NCBI GenBank assembly: GCA_046735055.1
Contig: JBKPSO010000085.1
Span: 19,595-83,594, forward strand
Source: DATBLE01 sp046735055
Lineage (GTDB): Bacteria; Actinomycetota; Thermoleophilia; Gaiellales; Gaiellaceae
Direction of reading: 5' to 3'
DNA length: 64,000 nucleotides
In this document: positions 33,439 to 41,689 of the stretch, piece after piece
Layout of the letters: every line of letters begins with the position of its first letter
Numbering within the stretch: the first letter of the stretch is position 1
The notes under the pieces: model-generated
What the model saw: only the letters and a program-made list of their open reading frames with translations
Databases searched by the model: none
Told to the model about the DNA's origin: nothing
Translations under genes and position numbers: made by a program

Positions 33439-35145
33439 ATGGCGGCGACGCTTCCGCAGAACGCCGTGGTCGTCGAGCAGCTGGAGCTGCTCGCCGACCT
33501 GCTCGAGCTCGAGGGCCAGGAGTCGTTCCGCGTACTCGCCTACCGCCGCGCCGCCCAGCGTGTGCGCGAGAGCGGCGGCTCGATTGCCCAGCTCGCCCTC
33601 GACGGCAAGGCGAAGGAGCTCCAGGGAATCGGCAAGACGATCGAGGAGAAGATCGTCCAGATCGTCGAGCAGGGCGAGATCGAGGCGCTCGTCAAGCGCC
33701 GCAAGACGATTCCGCCGGACGTGGTCGCGTTCATGCGCCTGCCCGGGCTCGGGCCGAAGACCGCGCGGCGGATCTGGCAGGAGCTCGGCGTCTCGACCCT
33801 CGACGAGCTGAAGGTCGCGGCAGAGCAGGAGCGGCTCCGCACGCTCACCGGGCTCGGCCCGAAGGTCGAGCAGAACGTGCTCGCAGCGTTGAAGGAGCAG
33901 GCGAAGCCGAAGGCGGCCGCCCGCCCTTTACTGGGGAAGGGCCTGCCGGCGGTCCTGGCGGTCGTCCGGGCGCTCCGTGACCATCCAGCGTCCGACCAGG
34001 TCTCGGAGGCTGGAAGCGTGCGGCGCCGGCGCGAGACGTTCCGCGACCTCGACATCATCGCCACGGCCACCGACGCGCAGGCGCTGATCGACGCCTTCAC
34101 CGGCTTCGACTGGGTCGCCGACGTGAAGGCGAAGGGCGCGACGAAGGCGACTGTGATCTCGTACGAGGGCCTCCGCTTCGACCTGCGCGTCGTGCCGCCC
34201 GAGTGCTACGGCAACCTGCTCCAGCACTTCACCGGCTCGAAGCAGCACAACGTGGCGATGCGCGAGGAGGCCCAGCGCCGCGGCCTGTCGATCTCCGAGT
34301 ACGGCGTCGCCGAGGTCGAGACCGGCGAGGTGCACACTTTCGCGACCGAGGAGGCGCTCTACGACTGGCTCGGCTACCAGTTCATCCCGCCCGAGCTCCG
34401 CGAGGCCACCGGCGAGCTGGAGGCGGCGCGCCGGCGCGGGCTGCCGGCGCTCGTCGAGGAGCGCGACCTCCGCGGCGACCTGCACTCGCACACCACCTGG
34501 TCGGCGGACGGGAAGAACACGATGGAGGAGATGGCGCGCGCGGCGAAGGCGCGCGGCTACTCGTACCTCGCGGTCACCGACCACTCGCACTACCTGCGCG
34601 ACGGCAGGCTCGAGGCACAGGCGGAGGAGCTCGCGGCCCTGAACGAGCGGCTGAAGCCCTTGCGGCTCCTGCACGGGATCGAGGTCAACATCCGGGTGAA
34701 CGGGACGCTCGACGTCGCCGACGAGACGCTCGCGGGCCTGGACTGGGTCGTCGCCTCGATCCACGCCGCCTTCGGCACGAACCCGACCGAGCGGGTCCTG
34801 GCGGCGATCGAGAACCCGCACGTCGACGTGATCGGCCATCTGACCGGCCGGAAGATCAACAAGCGTGGGCCGATGGACGTCGACCTCGATCGGATCTTCG
34901 CCGCCGCCGTCGAGGCGGGCACCGCGCTCGAGATCAACTCGCAGCCGGACCGACTCGACCTCCGCGACGCCGACGCCCGTCTCGCCGGTGAGCGCGGTGT
35001 CCGGATCGTCGTCTCGACCGACGCGCACTCGACCGCGGCGCTCGACTACGCGACGCTCGGAATCGGCCAGGCGCGTCGTGCGTGGCTGACGAAGGAGCAG
35101 GTCGTGAACACGCTGCCGTGGTCGAGGGTGAGGGCGAAGAAGTGA
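33439..35145 (+). CDS. polX: DNA polymerase/3'-5' exonuclease PolX
   Basis: 568 aa. Order: 8-kDa helix-hairpin-helix domain (GIGKTIEEKIVQI), second HhH (LPGLGPKTARRIWQELG), family X polymerase palm with the catalytic acidic pair in RETFRDLDIIATA and a third acid in FDLRVVP, then a C-terminal PHP nuclease domain (DLHSHTTWSADGKNTMEEM; VTDHSHYLR; EVNIR; STDAHST). PolX fills short gaps in base-excision repair. In this lineage it could serve alongside LigD, 20 kb away. The stop overlaps the next gene (GTGA). Confidence 0.95.
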   Translation: MAATLPQNAVVVEQLELLADLLELEGQESFRVLAYRRAAQRVRESGGSIAQLALDGKAKELQGIGKTIEEKIVQIVEQGEIEALVKRRKTIPPDVVAFMRLPGLGPKTARRIWQELGVSTLDELKVAAEQERLRTLTGLGPKVEQNVLAALKEQAKPKAAARPLLGKGLPAVLAVVRALRDHPASDQVSEAGSVRRRRETFRDLDIIATATDAQALIDAFTGFDWVADVKAKGATKATVISYEGLRFDLRVVPPECYGNLLQHFTGSKQHNVAMREEAQRRGLSISEYGVAEVETGEVHTFATEEALYDWLGYQFIPPELREATGELEAARRRGLPALVEERDLRGDLHSHTTWSADGKNTMEEMARAAKARGYSYLAVTDHSHYLRDGRLEAQAEELAALNERLKPLRLLHGIEVNIRVNGTLDVADETLAGLDWVVASIHAAFGTNPTERVLAAIENPHVDVIGHLTGRKINKRGPMDVDLDRIFAAAVEAGTALEINSQPDRLDLRDADARLAGERGVRIVVSTDAHSTAALDYATLGIGQARRAWLTKEQVVNTLPWSRVRAKK

Positions 35146-36452
35146 GAGACGAAGCCGTCAGCTTCCGCGAGGACGGCTACCGGGCCGTCGACTGGGCAGC
35201 GGACTACCTCGACCGCCTGCGAGAGCTGCCCGTGCTCGCGCAGGTCGAGCCGGGGGACGTCCGGGCCAGGCTGCCGGCTTCCCCGCCCGACCAGGCGGAG
35301 CCCTTCTCGGCGGTGCTGCGCGACCTCGACGAGATCCTTCTGCCCGGCGTGACGCACTGGCAGCACCCGCGCTACTTCGCGTACTTCTCGGGCTCGGCTG
35401 CCGAGCCCGGCATCCTCGCGGAGCTGCTCGCGGCGACGCTGAACTCGGTCGGCTTCCTCTGGCGGACCGCGCCGGCATCGACGGAGCTCGAGCTGGTCGT
35501 CTGCAACTGGGTCGCGCAGTTGCTCGGGCTGCCGCCCGGGTGGCACGGACATATCGAGGACAGCGCATCGACCTCGACCCTCGCCGCGCTCATCGCGGCG
35601 CGGCACATCACCGGCCGCAACGCCGTCATTGCCTCCGAGCATGCGCACTCCTCCGTCGAGAAGGACGCACGGATGCTCGGAATGGAGTTCCGCAGCGTGC
35701 CGACCGACGACGAGTTCCGCATGCGGCCGGACGCGATGGAGCTGGACGGCGCCGCCGTCGCCGTGGCCACAGTCGGCACGACCTCCGTCGCGTCGGTCGA
35801 CCCGGTGGCCGCGATCGCCGATCGGTGCGCCGCCGCCGGAACGTGGCTCCACGTCGACGCCGCCTACGCCGGCGCGGCGATGGTCTGTCCCGAGCTGCGC
35901 TGGGCGTTCGCGGGCGTGGAGCGGGCGGACTCCCTCGTCGTCAATGCGCACAAGTGGCTGTTCACGCCGATGGACTGCTCGCTCCTCTGGACGGGCCGGC
36001 CGGACGAGTTCCGCGACGCGTTCTCGCTCGTTCCCGAGTACCTGCGGACGACGGACGAGGGTGCGTTCAACCTGAGCGAGTACGGCCCGGCTCTCGGCCG
36101 CCGCTTCCGCTCGCTGAAGCTGTGGGCGGTGCTGCGTTGCTTCGGGCGCGAGGGACTGCAGGAGCGGATTCGCGACGGGGTCCGTCTCGCGGAGCTCTTC
36201 GAGGGCTGGGTGCGGGACGAACCGGGCTGGGAGCTCTGCGCGCCGCGCCACTTCTCGCTGGTCTGCTTCCGACGGGAGGGCTCGGACGCGGAGAACGAGG
36301 CACTGCTCGAGCGTGTCAACGCGAGCGGCGAGATGTTCATATCGCACACGAGGCTGCACGACCGCTACGTCCTCCGGCTCGCGCTCGGCAACGTGCGGAC
36401 GACGGAGGAGGATGTCCGTCACGCGTGGGCCGTGTTACGTGACCTTCGGTAG
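35142..36452 (+). CDS. PLP-dependent group II decarboxylase (aromatic-L-amino-acid decarboxylase-like)
   Basis: 436 aa. The PLP lysine is in NAHKWLFTPMDCS; HVDAAYAGAAMVCPELR carries the Asp that pairs with the pyridine nitrogen; THWQHPRYFAYFSGSAAEPG and DSASTSTLAALIAARHITG are typical of the AADC/DDC branch. It decarboxylates an aromatic amino acid, or forms an aldehyde from one; the exact substrate is not decidable. The GTG start shares bases with the polX stop, an odd metabolic pairing. A glutamate decarboxylase role is less likely. Confidence 0.88.
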   Translation: MRDEAVSFREDGYRAVDWAADYLDRLRELPVLAQVEPGDVRARLPASPPDQAEPFSAVLRDLDEILLPGVTHWQHPRYFAYFSGSAAEPGILAELLAATLNSVGFLWRTAPASTELELVVCNWVAQLLGLPPGWHGHIEDSASTSTLAALIAARHITGRNAVIASEHAHSSVEKDARMLGMEFRSVPTDDEFRMRPDAMELDGAAVAVATVGTTSVASVDPVAAIADRCAAAGTWLHVDAAYAGAAMVCPELRWAFAGVERADSLVVNAHKWLFTPMDCSLLWTGRPDEFRDAFSLVPEYLRTTDEGAFNLSEYGPALGRRFRSLKLWAVLRCFGREGLQERIRDGVRLAELFEGWVRDEPGWELCAPRHFSLVCFRREGSDAENEALLERVNASGEMFISHTRLHDRYVLRLALGNVRTTEEDVRHAWAVLRDLR

Positions 36453-36475
36453 GAGCGCGATCACGCCCGCGTCGG

Positions 36476-37039
36476 CTAGGTTCGGCTCTCGCGGAGTGCC
36501 GCCAGGGCCGCATCGTGGAGCGCGACGCGGTAGCGCCAGAACGCGCGGTCGGTTGCCAGCAGCCGCGTGCGCAACGGCCCCGCGAGCTCGTCGGGCGTCC
36601 CCCAGCGCGCCTCCGCAATCTCCTCGGTGTCGCTGGGCGCGAGCACCTCGTCGGTCGTCGTCGCCCAGAACACGTGTGTCTGCCACGGGACGTCCTCGTT
36701 CGCGAACACGAAGATCGGCTGCGCGAGGACGAGATACCGCTGGAGCTCGACGTGCAGGCCGCTCTCCTCGAGCGCCTCACGGCGAACGCCCTCCTCGAAG
36801 TCCTCGCCGGGTTTGATCCCGCCGCCGGGCGGGCGCCAGATGTCGTTCGGGAAGTGCGGCTTGCGGATCAGCGCAAGACGGTTGCCGTTCGTGATCAAGA
36901 GGGTGACGTCGTGGCGGCGTGACGGGTTGTACGTGATCAGCCGAAGCTCCCGGTCGCTGATCTCGCCGCGCCAGTCGAGTCGTACCGGCTCGCCGTAACG
37001 GGCTCGGATCGGAGCCAGGACCTCCTCGGTGAGGTGCAT
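36476..37039 (-). CDS. Nudix hydrolase
   Basis: 187 aa from ATG 37039. The Nudix box fits GX5EX7REUXEEXGU: it begins at PPGGGIKPGEDFEEG and continues RREALEESG. Nudix enzymes cleave nucleoside diphosphates linked to another group; the substrate is unknown. Its start shares one base with the otsB stop, so the two are translationally coupled. An extended N-terminus (about 55 residues) precedes the fold. Confidence 0.88.
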   Translation of the reverse strand: MHLTEEVLAPIRARYGEPVRLDWRGEISDRELRLITYNPSRRHDVTLLITNGNRLALIRKPHFPNDIWRPPGGGIKPGEDFEEGVRREALEESGLHVELQRYLVLAQPIFVFANEDVPWQTHVFWATTTDEVLAPSDTEEIAEARWGTPDELAGPLRTRLLATDRAFWRYRVALHDAALAALRESRT

Positions 37040-37755
37040 CAAACGAGTCGGCCGAGGAGTCCGGCCAGCGCCTCCGGCCCGCTGACGACGATGTCGGCCG
37101 CGGTCCCGAGGTCGTTCGGGCCCTCCTCGGAGACAACCGCGACCCGCACAGCGAGGTCGAGCCCGTCCAGCCCGCGGAAGGCGTCGAGGTCGGTGGAGTC
37201 GTCGCCGGCGTACAGCGCTCGCCGGAGCCCACGGTCGTCGAGCAGCACTCGGATCGCCGTGCCCTTGTCAGCGTCCAGCGGCGGGCGCACCTCGAGCACC
37301 TTGCGTCCCCAGCGCGGTCGCAGGCCCGCGGCCGCAGCCCGGTCCGCAACCCGGCGCAGCTCCGTCACCGTGGCCTGCTCGTCCTCCGCAGTGCGGAAGT
37401 GGAAGGAGACGGAGAGCCGCTTGCGCTCGGCCGGCCAGTCGACCGAGTCCGCGAAGGCGGCGATCGCCGGCGCCCATTCCTGCGCCCGCGGGTCGAGCTC
37501 CAGCCCGTGCTCGCCGACGTAGACGACGCCCTCGACGCCGACGATCTCGCCGGCCTCGTCTCCCGGGCGCCCGCTGATGCAGGCGACGAGCGCGTAGCGG
37601 GCGGCGAGCTGCTCGAGGAGACCGCGCGTCTGCTCGGGGACGACCGCGTCCTCGGGCCGCGGGACGATCGGCGCGAGCGTCCCGTCCACGTCCAGCAGCA
37701 GCGCCGTTTCTCCCGGTCGCTCCGCGAGCCGTTCCAGTAACCGCTCCGTATCCAC
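37039..37755 (-). CDS. otsB: Trehalose-6-phosphate phosphatase
   Basis: 238 aa HAD-type enzyme from GTG 37755. Nucleophile motif LLLDVDGTLAPIVPRP, then SGRPGDE, YVGEHGLEL, the Lys-containing RKVLEVRPPLDADKG and the acidic motif ALYAGDDSTDLDAFRG. It releases trehalose from trehalose 6-phosphate for osmoprotection. No otsA is beside it, so the synthase must be elsewhere or the substrate differs (for example a glucosyl-3-phosphoglycerate-type compound). Confidence 0.9.
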   Translation of the reverse strand: MDTERLLERLAERPGETALLLDVDGTLAPIVPRPEDAVVPEQTRGLLEQLAARYALVACISGRPGDEAGEIVGVEGVVYVGEHGLELDPRAQEWAPAIAAFADSVDWPAERKRLSVSFHFRTAEDEQATVTELRRVADRAAAAGLRPRWGRKVLEVRPPLDADKGTAIRVLLDDRGLRRALYAGDDSTDLDAFRGLDGLDLAVRVAVVSEEGPNDLGTAADIVVSGPEALAGLLGRLV

Positions 37756-37776
37756 CGTCCTCGGGACAATACGTAC

Positions 37777-38118
37777 GTGCTGCTCGTCCTGATCGGACTC
37801 GTCGCCGGGTTCTTCAGCGCCCTCTTCGGTGTCGGCGGCGGGATCATCGTCGTACCCCTCCTCCTGCTCCTCGGCCGCTGGCCGCAACGCCCGGCGATGG
37901 CCACCTCGCTTGCCGCGATCGGGATCATCGCCGTCGCGGGCACGATCTCCTACGGCTTCCATGGGGAGCTGAAGCCCGGTGCGGCGGCGCTCGTCGGGCT
38001 GCCGGCTGCGGTGGGAGCGATCGCGGGAGCGTCTCTGCAGCAGCGGCTGGCCAACCGGACGCTCTCGCTCCTCTTTGCCCTCCTGCTCGCCGTCATCGGC
38101 GTGAAGCTACTCGTCTGA
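37777..38118 (+). CDS. TauE/SafE-type permease, half-size protein 1
   Basis: 113 aa with about four membrane helices. The TauE/SafE signature GFFSALFGVGGGIIVVPLLL lies in the first helix, followed by MATSLAAIGIIAVAGTISY. Complete TauE/SafE proteins have about 250 residues and two such halves in one chain. Here the halves are separate genes, and the stop overlaps the start of the second (TGATG at 38116). They likely make a heterodimer. Typical substrates are sulfite or organosulfonates; none can be assigned. Confidence 0.85.
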   Translation: MLLVLIGLVAGFFSALFGVGGGIIVVPLLLLLGRWPQRPAMATSLAAIGIIAVAGTISYGFHGELKPGAAALVGLPAAVGAIAGASLQQRLANRTLSLLFALLLAVIGVKLLV

Positions 38119-38486
38119 TGTGGACGATCATCCTGGTCCTCGCGCTCGGGTTCGTTGCCGGTGTGCTGGCCGGGCTGTTCGGGGTCGGCGGCGGGATCCT
38201 GTTCGTCCCGACACTGACGCTCGGACTCGGTCTCACCCAGCTGCACGCGGAGGCAACCTCGCTGCTCGCGATCATCCCGACAGTCGCCGCCGGAACGTGG
38301 CGCCAGCAGCGGTACGGCAACGTGCGCTGGCGGCCGGCGATCGTGATCGGGCTCGCGGCGATCGGCGGCGTCGAGGCGGGGGTCGTGGTCGCCGAAGCCG
38401 CGCCCGAGTACGTGCTCCGGCGCCTGTTCGGAGCGCTCATGATCGTCGTCGCTGTGCAGGTCGCGTGGCGGGTACGCAGGCGGTAG
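38118..38486 (+). CDS. TauE/SafE-type permease, half-size protein 2
   Basis: 122 aa, four predicted helices, with its own signature GFVAGVLAGLFGVGGGILFV and HAEATSLLAIIPTVAAGTW. Together with the upstream gene it equals one full-size TauE/SafE transporter with the same inverted-topology duplication. The one-base overlap argues for equal expression. The C-terminus is Arg-rich (VRRR), consistent with an inside end. Confidence 0.85.
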   Translation: MWTIILVLALGFVAGVLAGLFGVGGGILFVPTLTLGLGLTQLHAEATSLLAIIPTVAAGTWRQQRYGNVRWRPAIVIGLAAIGGVEAGVVVAEAAPEYVLRRLFGALMIVVAVQVAWRVRRR

Positions 38487-38489
38487 CCT
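38484..38489 (+). promoter_or_regulatory. -10 box of leaderless hypothetical gene
   Basis: TAGCCT with a 6-base spacer to GTG 38496. Confidence 0.4.
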
Positions 38490-38495
38490 GCGAGC

Positions 38496-38888
38496 GTGTC
38501 GGGTATCGAGGACGTCTGGATCCCGCTCGTCGACGAGCCGATCGGGAGCATCGTCGCTCAGGTCGAGGAGGACCAGCCCGACATCCGCGTGCTGGTCGAC
38601 TCCCCGCGCCGGCTGCTCGCGTTCAAGACCTTTGCCTACATCAGGGTCGGCCTCTTGCTCGGGCAACTGCTCGTCGACCACGACCTCGAGCCCTACGACG
38701 GGAGCGACACCTGGGTCGAGCAGCTCATGCGAGACTCCGCCCACCACGCGCGCGTAGCTGCCGAGGTGCGGAAGGTCGCCGAGGAGGTCGCGGCCGAACC
38801 GCGCTACTCGGGCGAGGAGAACCTCGGGCCGGACGACGTCGCGCGCGAGCGCTTCCGCGAGTTCGCCCGGCGCAAGCTCGATACCTAG
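38496..38888 (+). CDS. Hypothetical acidic protein
   Basis: 130 aa; I do not recognise a family. It opens with SGIEDVWIPLVDEPIGSIVAQVEEDQPDIRV-like acidic beta/helix sequence, has a mildly hydrophobic centre (FAYIRVGLLLGQLLV) and a charged C-terminal helix (RERFREFARRKLD). No signal peptide or cysteine is present. A leaderless promoter and steady codon use suggest a real gene. It overlaps the convergent znuB by 4 bp. Confidence 0.7.
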   Translation: MSGIEDVWIPLVDEPIGSIVAQVEEDQPDIRVLVDSPRRLLAFKTFAYIRVGLLLGQLLVDHDLEPYDGSDTWVEQLMRDSAHHARVAAEVRKVAEEVAAEPRYSGEENLGPDDVARERFREFARRKLDT

Positions 38889-39682
38889 CGCAAGGCGGCG
38901 GCTAGGCTCGCGACCACGAACGCCGCCGCCGAGGTGAGCACGATCGTCCCGCCGGGCGCGAGATCGCCGTAGTACGCCGTCGTCAGTCCGACGACGACCG
39001 AGGCGAGGCCGATCCCCATCGCGATCAGGATCGTCGAGCGCACCGACCAGGCGATCCGGCTCGCGGCGATCACCGGCAAGACCATGAGCGCCGCGATCAG
39101 GAGGATCCCGACGATCCGCATCGAGGCGGCGATCGTCACGCCCGCGAGCGCTGCGAGGACGACGTTGACGAGACCGACCGGCAGGCCGCTGACGCGCGCT
39201 GCCTGCTCGTCGAGGGAGACCGCGACGAGCGTGCGGTAGAGGACCGCCACCACCCCGAGCCCGACCGCGCCGAGGACGCCGACCAGGATCAGGTCGCCGT
39301 CGGTGACGGTGAGGATCGAGCCGAAGAGGAACGTGAACAGGTTGGCGTTCAGCGCACCCGCGGCCGAGATGAGCACGACCCCTAGTGCGATGCCCGTGTA
39401 GAAGAGAAGCGCGAGCGCCTGGTCTCCGGCCGTTCGCCGGCGGGCGCGGAGCCATTCCACGCTGATCGCGCCTGCGACGGCAGCCACGACTCCCGTCGCA
39501 ACGGGCGAGATCCCGATCAGGTAGCCCGCCGCCACTCCCGCGAACGCGACGTGACCGACCCCGTCGCCGATCAGGCTCATCCGCCGCTGGACGAGGAAGA
39601 AGCCGACCGTGGGCGCGAGCACACCGACGATGCCGCCGGCGGCGAAAGCGAGCCGCATGAAGTCCGCGTCAAGGATGGACAT
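38885..39682 (-). CDS. znuB: Zinc ABC transporter permease
   Basis: 265 aa, about eight membrane helices, of the ABC-3 family that imports zinc or manganese. Typical features: TVGFFLVQRRMSLIGDGVGHVAFAGVA, GDQALALLFYTGIALGV, VGLVNVVLAALAGVTIAASMRIVGILLIAALMVLP split across helices. It is the last gene of znuA-znuC-znuB and overlaps znuC by 14 bp. A zur gene and box at the other end of the operon favour zinc. Confidence 0.93.
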   Translation of the reverse strand: MSILDADFMRLAFAAGGIVGVLAPTVGFFLVQRRMSLIGDGVGHVAFAGVAAGYLIGISPVATGVVAAVAGAISVEWLRARRRTAGDQALALLFYTGIALGVVLISAAGALNANLFTFLFGSILTVTDGDLILVGVLGAVGLGVVAVLYRTLVAVSLDEQAARVSGLPVGLVNVVLAALAGVTIAASMRIVGILLIAALMVLPVIAASRIAWSVRSTILIAMGIGLASVVVGLTTAYYGDLAPGGTIVLTSAAAFVVASLAAALR

Positions 39683-40388
39683 GCGACGGGTCGTGCCACG
39701 TGGCGGGCAGGGCGGCAGGGTCGCCGTCGAAGACGATCGTCCCCCGGACGAGGACGAGCCGCTCGACGTAGCGCTCGACGGCGCCGAACTCGTGGGAGAC
39801 GAGGAGGACGGTCGCGCCGAGCTCGCGGTGGAGCTCGTCGAGCAGAGCGGCGAGTGCTTCCTGGGCGTCGACGTCGACCCCCGCGGTCGGCTCGTCGAGG
39901 ACGAGCAGCGAGGGCTCGGCGGCGAGCGCCTTCGCGATCAGGGCCCGCTGCTGCTGCCCGCCCGACAGGGTCGCGACCGGGCGGCCGGCGAGCCCGCCGA
40001 GCCCGACCCGCTCGATAGCGGCGGCGACGCGGAGGCGGTCGTCCTTGCCGAAGCGGCCGATGGGGCCGATCCTCGGCACCCGCCCCGCCGAGACCACCTC
40101 CCGTACGGTTACGGGCGACTCGATCCCGAGCTGAGCGCGCTGTGCCAGGTAGCCGATCCGCCGCCGCTGGCTGGAGCGCGTGGCGGCCTCGCCGAAGAGC
40201 TCGGCGGATCCGGTCAGCGGCCGCTCGAGCCCGAGGGCGATCCGGAGCAACGTCGTCTTGCCGCCGCCGTTCGGGCCCGCGATGGCGACGAACTCGCCCT
40301 GCTCCACCGCGAGATCGACGTCGTGCAGGACGCGCGGCCCGCCCGGGTACGCGAAGGCGACGTCCTCGAGCGCGATCGTCAGCGGCAT
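39669..40388 (-). CDS. znuC: Zinc ABC transporter ATP-binding protein
   Basis: 239 aa ABC ATPase: Walker A GPNGGGKTTLLRIALG, Q-loop GYLAQRAQ, signature LSGGQQQRALIAKAL, Walker B LLVLDEPTAGVD and switch His in LLVSHEFGAVE. It powers zinc uptake through ZnuB. It overlaps znuA by 10 bp and znuB by 14 bp. The His-containing tail (TWHDPSHVHP) is a possible metal-binding end. Confidence 0.94.
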   Translation of the reverse strand: MPLTIALEDVAFAYPGGPRVLHDVDLAVEQGEFVAIAGPNGGGKTTLLRIALGLERPLTGSAELFGEAATRSSQRRRIGYLAQRAQLGIESPVTVREVVSAGRVPRIGPIGRFGKDDRLRVAAAIERVGLGGLAGRPVATLSGGQQQRALIAKALAAEPSLLVLDEPTAGVDVDAQEALAALLDELHRELGATVLLVSHEFGAVERYVERLVLVRGTIVFDGDPAALPATWHDPSHVHP

Positions 40389-41212
40389 CCAAGCGCCGAG
40401 CGGAGCGCGCTCAGATTGCTGCGCATGACCGTAAAGTAGTCCGCTCCCCGCCGCTCGGCGGCCGGGGTCAGGCCCTCGATCGGGTCGAGCACGGCGGTCC
40501 GGGCGCCGCTCTCCCGGGCAACCGTCTTCGCGATTCGCGGCGAGACGAGCGTCTCGAAGAAGACCGTCGTCGCGCCGGTCGAGCGGACGACGTCGACCAC
40601 GTGCCTGAGGCGCTGCGGCGTCGGCTCGGCCTCCGGGCTCAAGCCCTCGATCGCGACCTGCGTCAACCCGTAGCGCTCCGCGAGGTACCCGAAGGCTTCG
40701 TGGCTCGTGACGATCTCGTGGTGTTCACAGTCGCGAAGGCCGGCACGGTACTCCCCGTCGAGCGTGCGGAGGCGCGTGAGGAGCGGCCGGGCTGCGTCCG
40801 GACGGTCGAGGACGGCGGCGATCCGCTCGATGATCAGCGCGTACCGGGCCGGGTCGAGCCACACGTGAGGATCGTCGCCGTGGCGCTGCAAGCCGGACGT
40901 GTCGAGCAGCCGCACGACGCGGTCTCCGTGTCCGGCAGCCGATTCGATCGCGGGCTGGAAACCATGGCCGAGGAGGAGGACGTGCTCGGCCGAGTGCAGC
41001 TTCGAGACGTCGCTCGGCTTCAGCTCGAGGTCGTGCGGCTCGACGCCGGGCGGCGTGAGGTTGACGACCTCGGCGCCGCGTGGGGCGACCTGCTGCGCGG
41101 CGAAGGCGACCGGGTAGAAGGCCGCGACGATCTCCTCGTTCTTCGTGCCGTCGCCGCCGCAACCGGCCGCGGTGGCTGCAACGGCGAGAATGAGAATGAT
41201 TTTCAGTCGCAT
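40379..41212 (-). CDS. znuA: Zinc-binding lipoprotein ZnuA
   Basis: 277 aa from ATG 41212, chosen since the lipoprotein signal peptide (MRLKIILILAVAATAAGC, lipobox AAGC) starts there. Cluster A-I binding protein with metal ligands in PHDLELKPSD, DPHVWLDPARYAL and SHEAFGYLAERYGL, ending with an acid in AVLDPIEGL. The His-rich loop of Gram-negative ZnuA is absent. The Zur-type box lies within its first codons (41191-41205). Confidence 0.92.
   Translation of the reverse strand: MRLKIILILAVAATAAGCGGDGTKNEEIVAAFYPVAFAAQQVAPRGAEVVNLTPPGVEPHDLELKPSDVSKLHSAEHVLLLGHGFQPAIESAAGHGDRVVRLLDTSGLQRHGDDPHVWLDPARYALIIERIAAVLDRPDAARPLLTRLRTLDGEYRAGLRDCEHHEIVTSHEAFGYLAERYGLTQVAIEGLSPEAEPTPQRLRHVVDVVRSTGATTVFFETLVSPRIAKTVARESGARTAVLDPIEGLTPAAERRGADYFTVMRSNLSALRSALGCR
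41191..41205. promoter_or_regulatory. Zur/Fur-type 7-1-7 operator inside the 5' end of znuA
   Basis: TGAGAATGATTTTCA is a 7-1-7 inverted repeat with one mismatch, close to known actinobacterial Zur sites (TGAAAATGATTTTCA type). It covers codons 3-7 of znuA and lies 17-31 bp from the shared -10 region, well placed to repress both znuACB and zur. Confidence 0.75.
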
Positions 41213-41221
41213 CTCGGGCGC

Positions 41222-41228
41222 TATGCTA
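41222..41228. promoter_or_regulatory. Shared, overlapping -10 boxes of zur and znuA
   Basis: Plus strand TATGCT (41222-41227), 7 bases before GTG 41235. Minus strand TAGCAT (41228-41223), 10 bases before ATG 41212. The two boxes are the two strands of the near-palindrome CTATGCTAG, i.e. a bidirectional promoter. Confidence 0.55.
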
Positions 41229-41234
41229 GGCGAA

Positions 41235-41669
41235 GTGACCACGCGCGCGCAACCCCAGCCCGCCGACCTGCTCGAACGTCACGGCCTGCGGTCCACCCGG
41301 CAGCGGCTCGCGGTGCTCGAGGTTCTGGCCGCCGAGCGGGATGACGCGACGGCACAGGAGATCCACGCCGCACTCGCCGGACGGGGCAAGCGGGTCGGTC
41401 TCGCGACCGTGTACAGGACCTTGGCTGCGCTGAGCTCGTGCGGGGCGGTCGATGCGCTCAGCCATCATCCGGACGAGGTCTGCTATCGGCTTTGCAGCGA
41501 GGGCCACCATCACCACCTCGTCTGCGAGCGGTGTCACCGGGTGGTCGAGCTCGCCGACTGCGACCTCGACGCGTGGCTCGCCGAGCGCGCGCGCAGGCAC
41601 GGTTTCACGGTCAGCAGCCACTCGGTGGAATTGACCGGCACGTGCGCCGAGTGCAGCGCGGTCGCGTAG
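41235..41669 (+). CDS. zur: Fur-family regulator, probably Zur
   Basis: 144 aa from GTG 41235 (supported by the -10 box). DNA-binding winged helix (LRSTRQRLAVLEVL; GKRVGLATVYRTLAALSSCG), then dimerisation domain with GHHHHLVCERCHRVVEL and CAEC near the end, giving the structural zinc site (two CxxC). Its place beside znuACB and the operator argue for a zinc sensor rather than an iron or peroxide sensor. It probably represses itself too. Confidence 0.88.
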   Translation: MTTRAQPQPADLLERHGLRSTRQRLAVLEVLAAERDDATAQEIHAALAGRGKRVGLATVYRTLAALSSCGAVDALSHHPDEVCYRLCSEGHHHHLVCERCHRVVELADCDLDAWLAERARRHGFTVSSHSVELTGTCAECSAVA

Positions 41670-41675
41670 GTCGGC

Positions 41676-41681
41676 CATAAT
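41676..41681 (+). promoter_or_regulatory. -10 box of leaderless M23 peptidase gene
   Basis: CATAAT, an 8-base spacer, then GTG 41690. Confidence 0.4.
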
Positions 41682-41689
41682 GCCCCGCA

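Noticed and set aside
36476..37042. TTG 37042 as the Nudix gene start
   Set aside because: ATG follows directly at 37039 and overlaps the otsB stop by one base, a common coupling pattern here.
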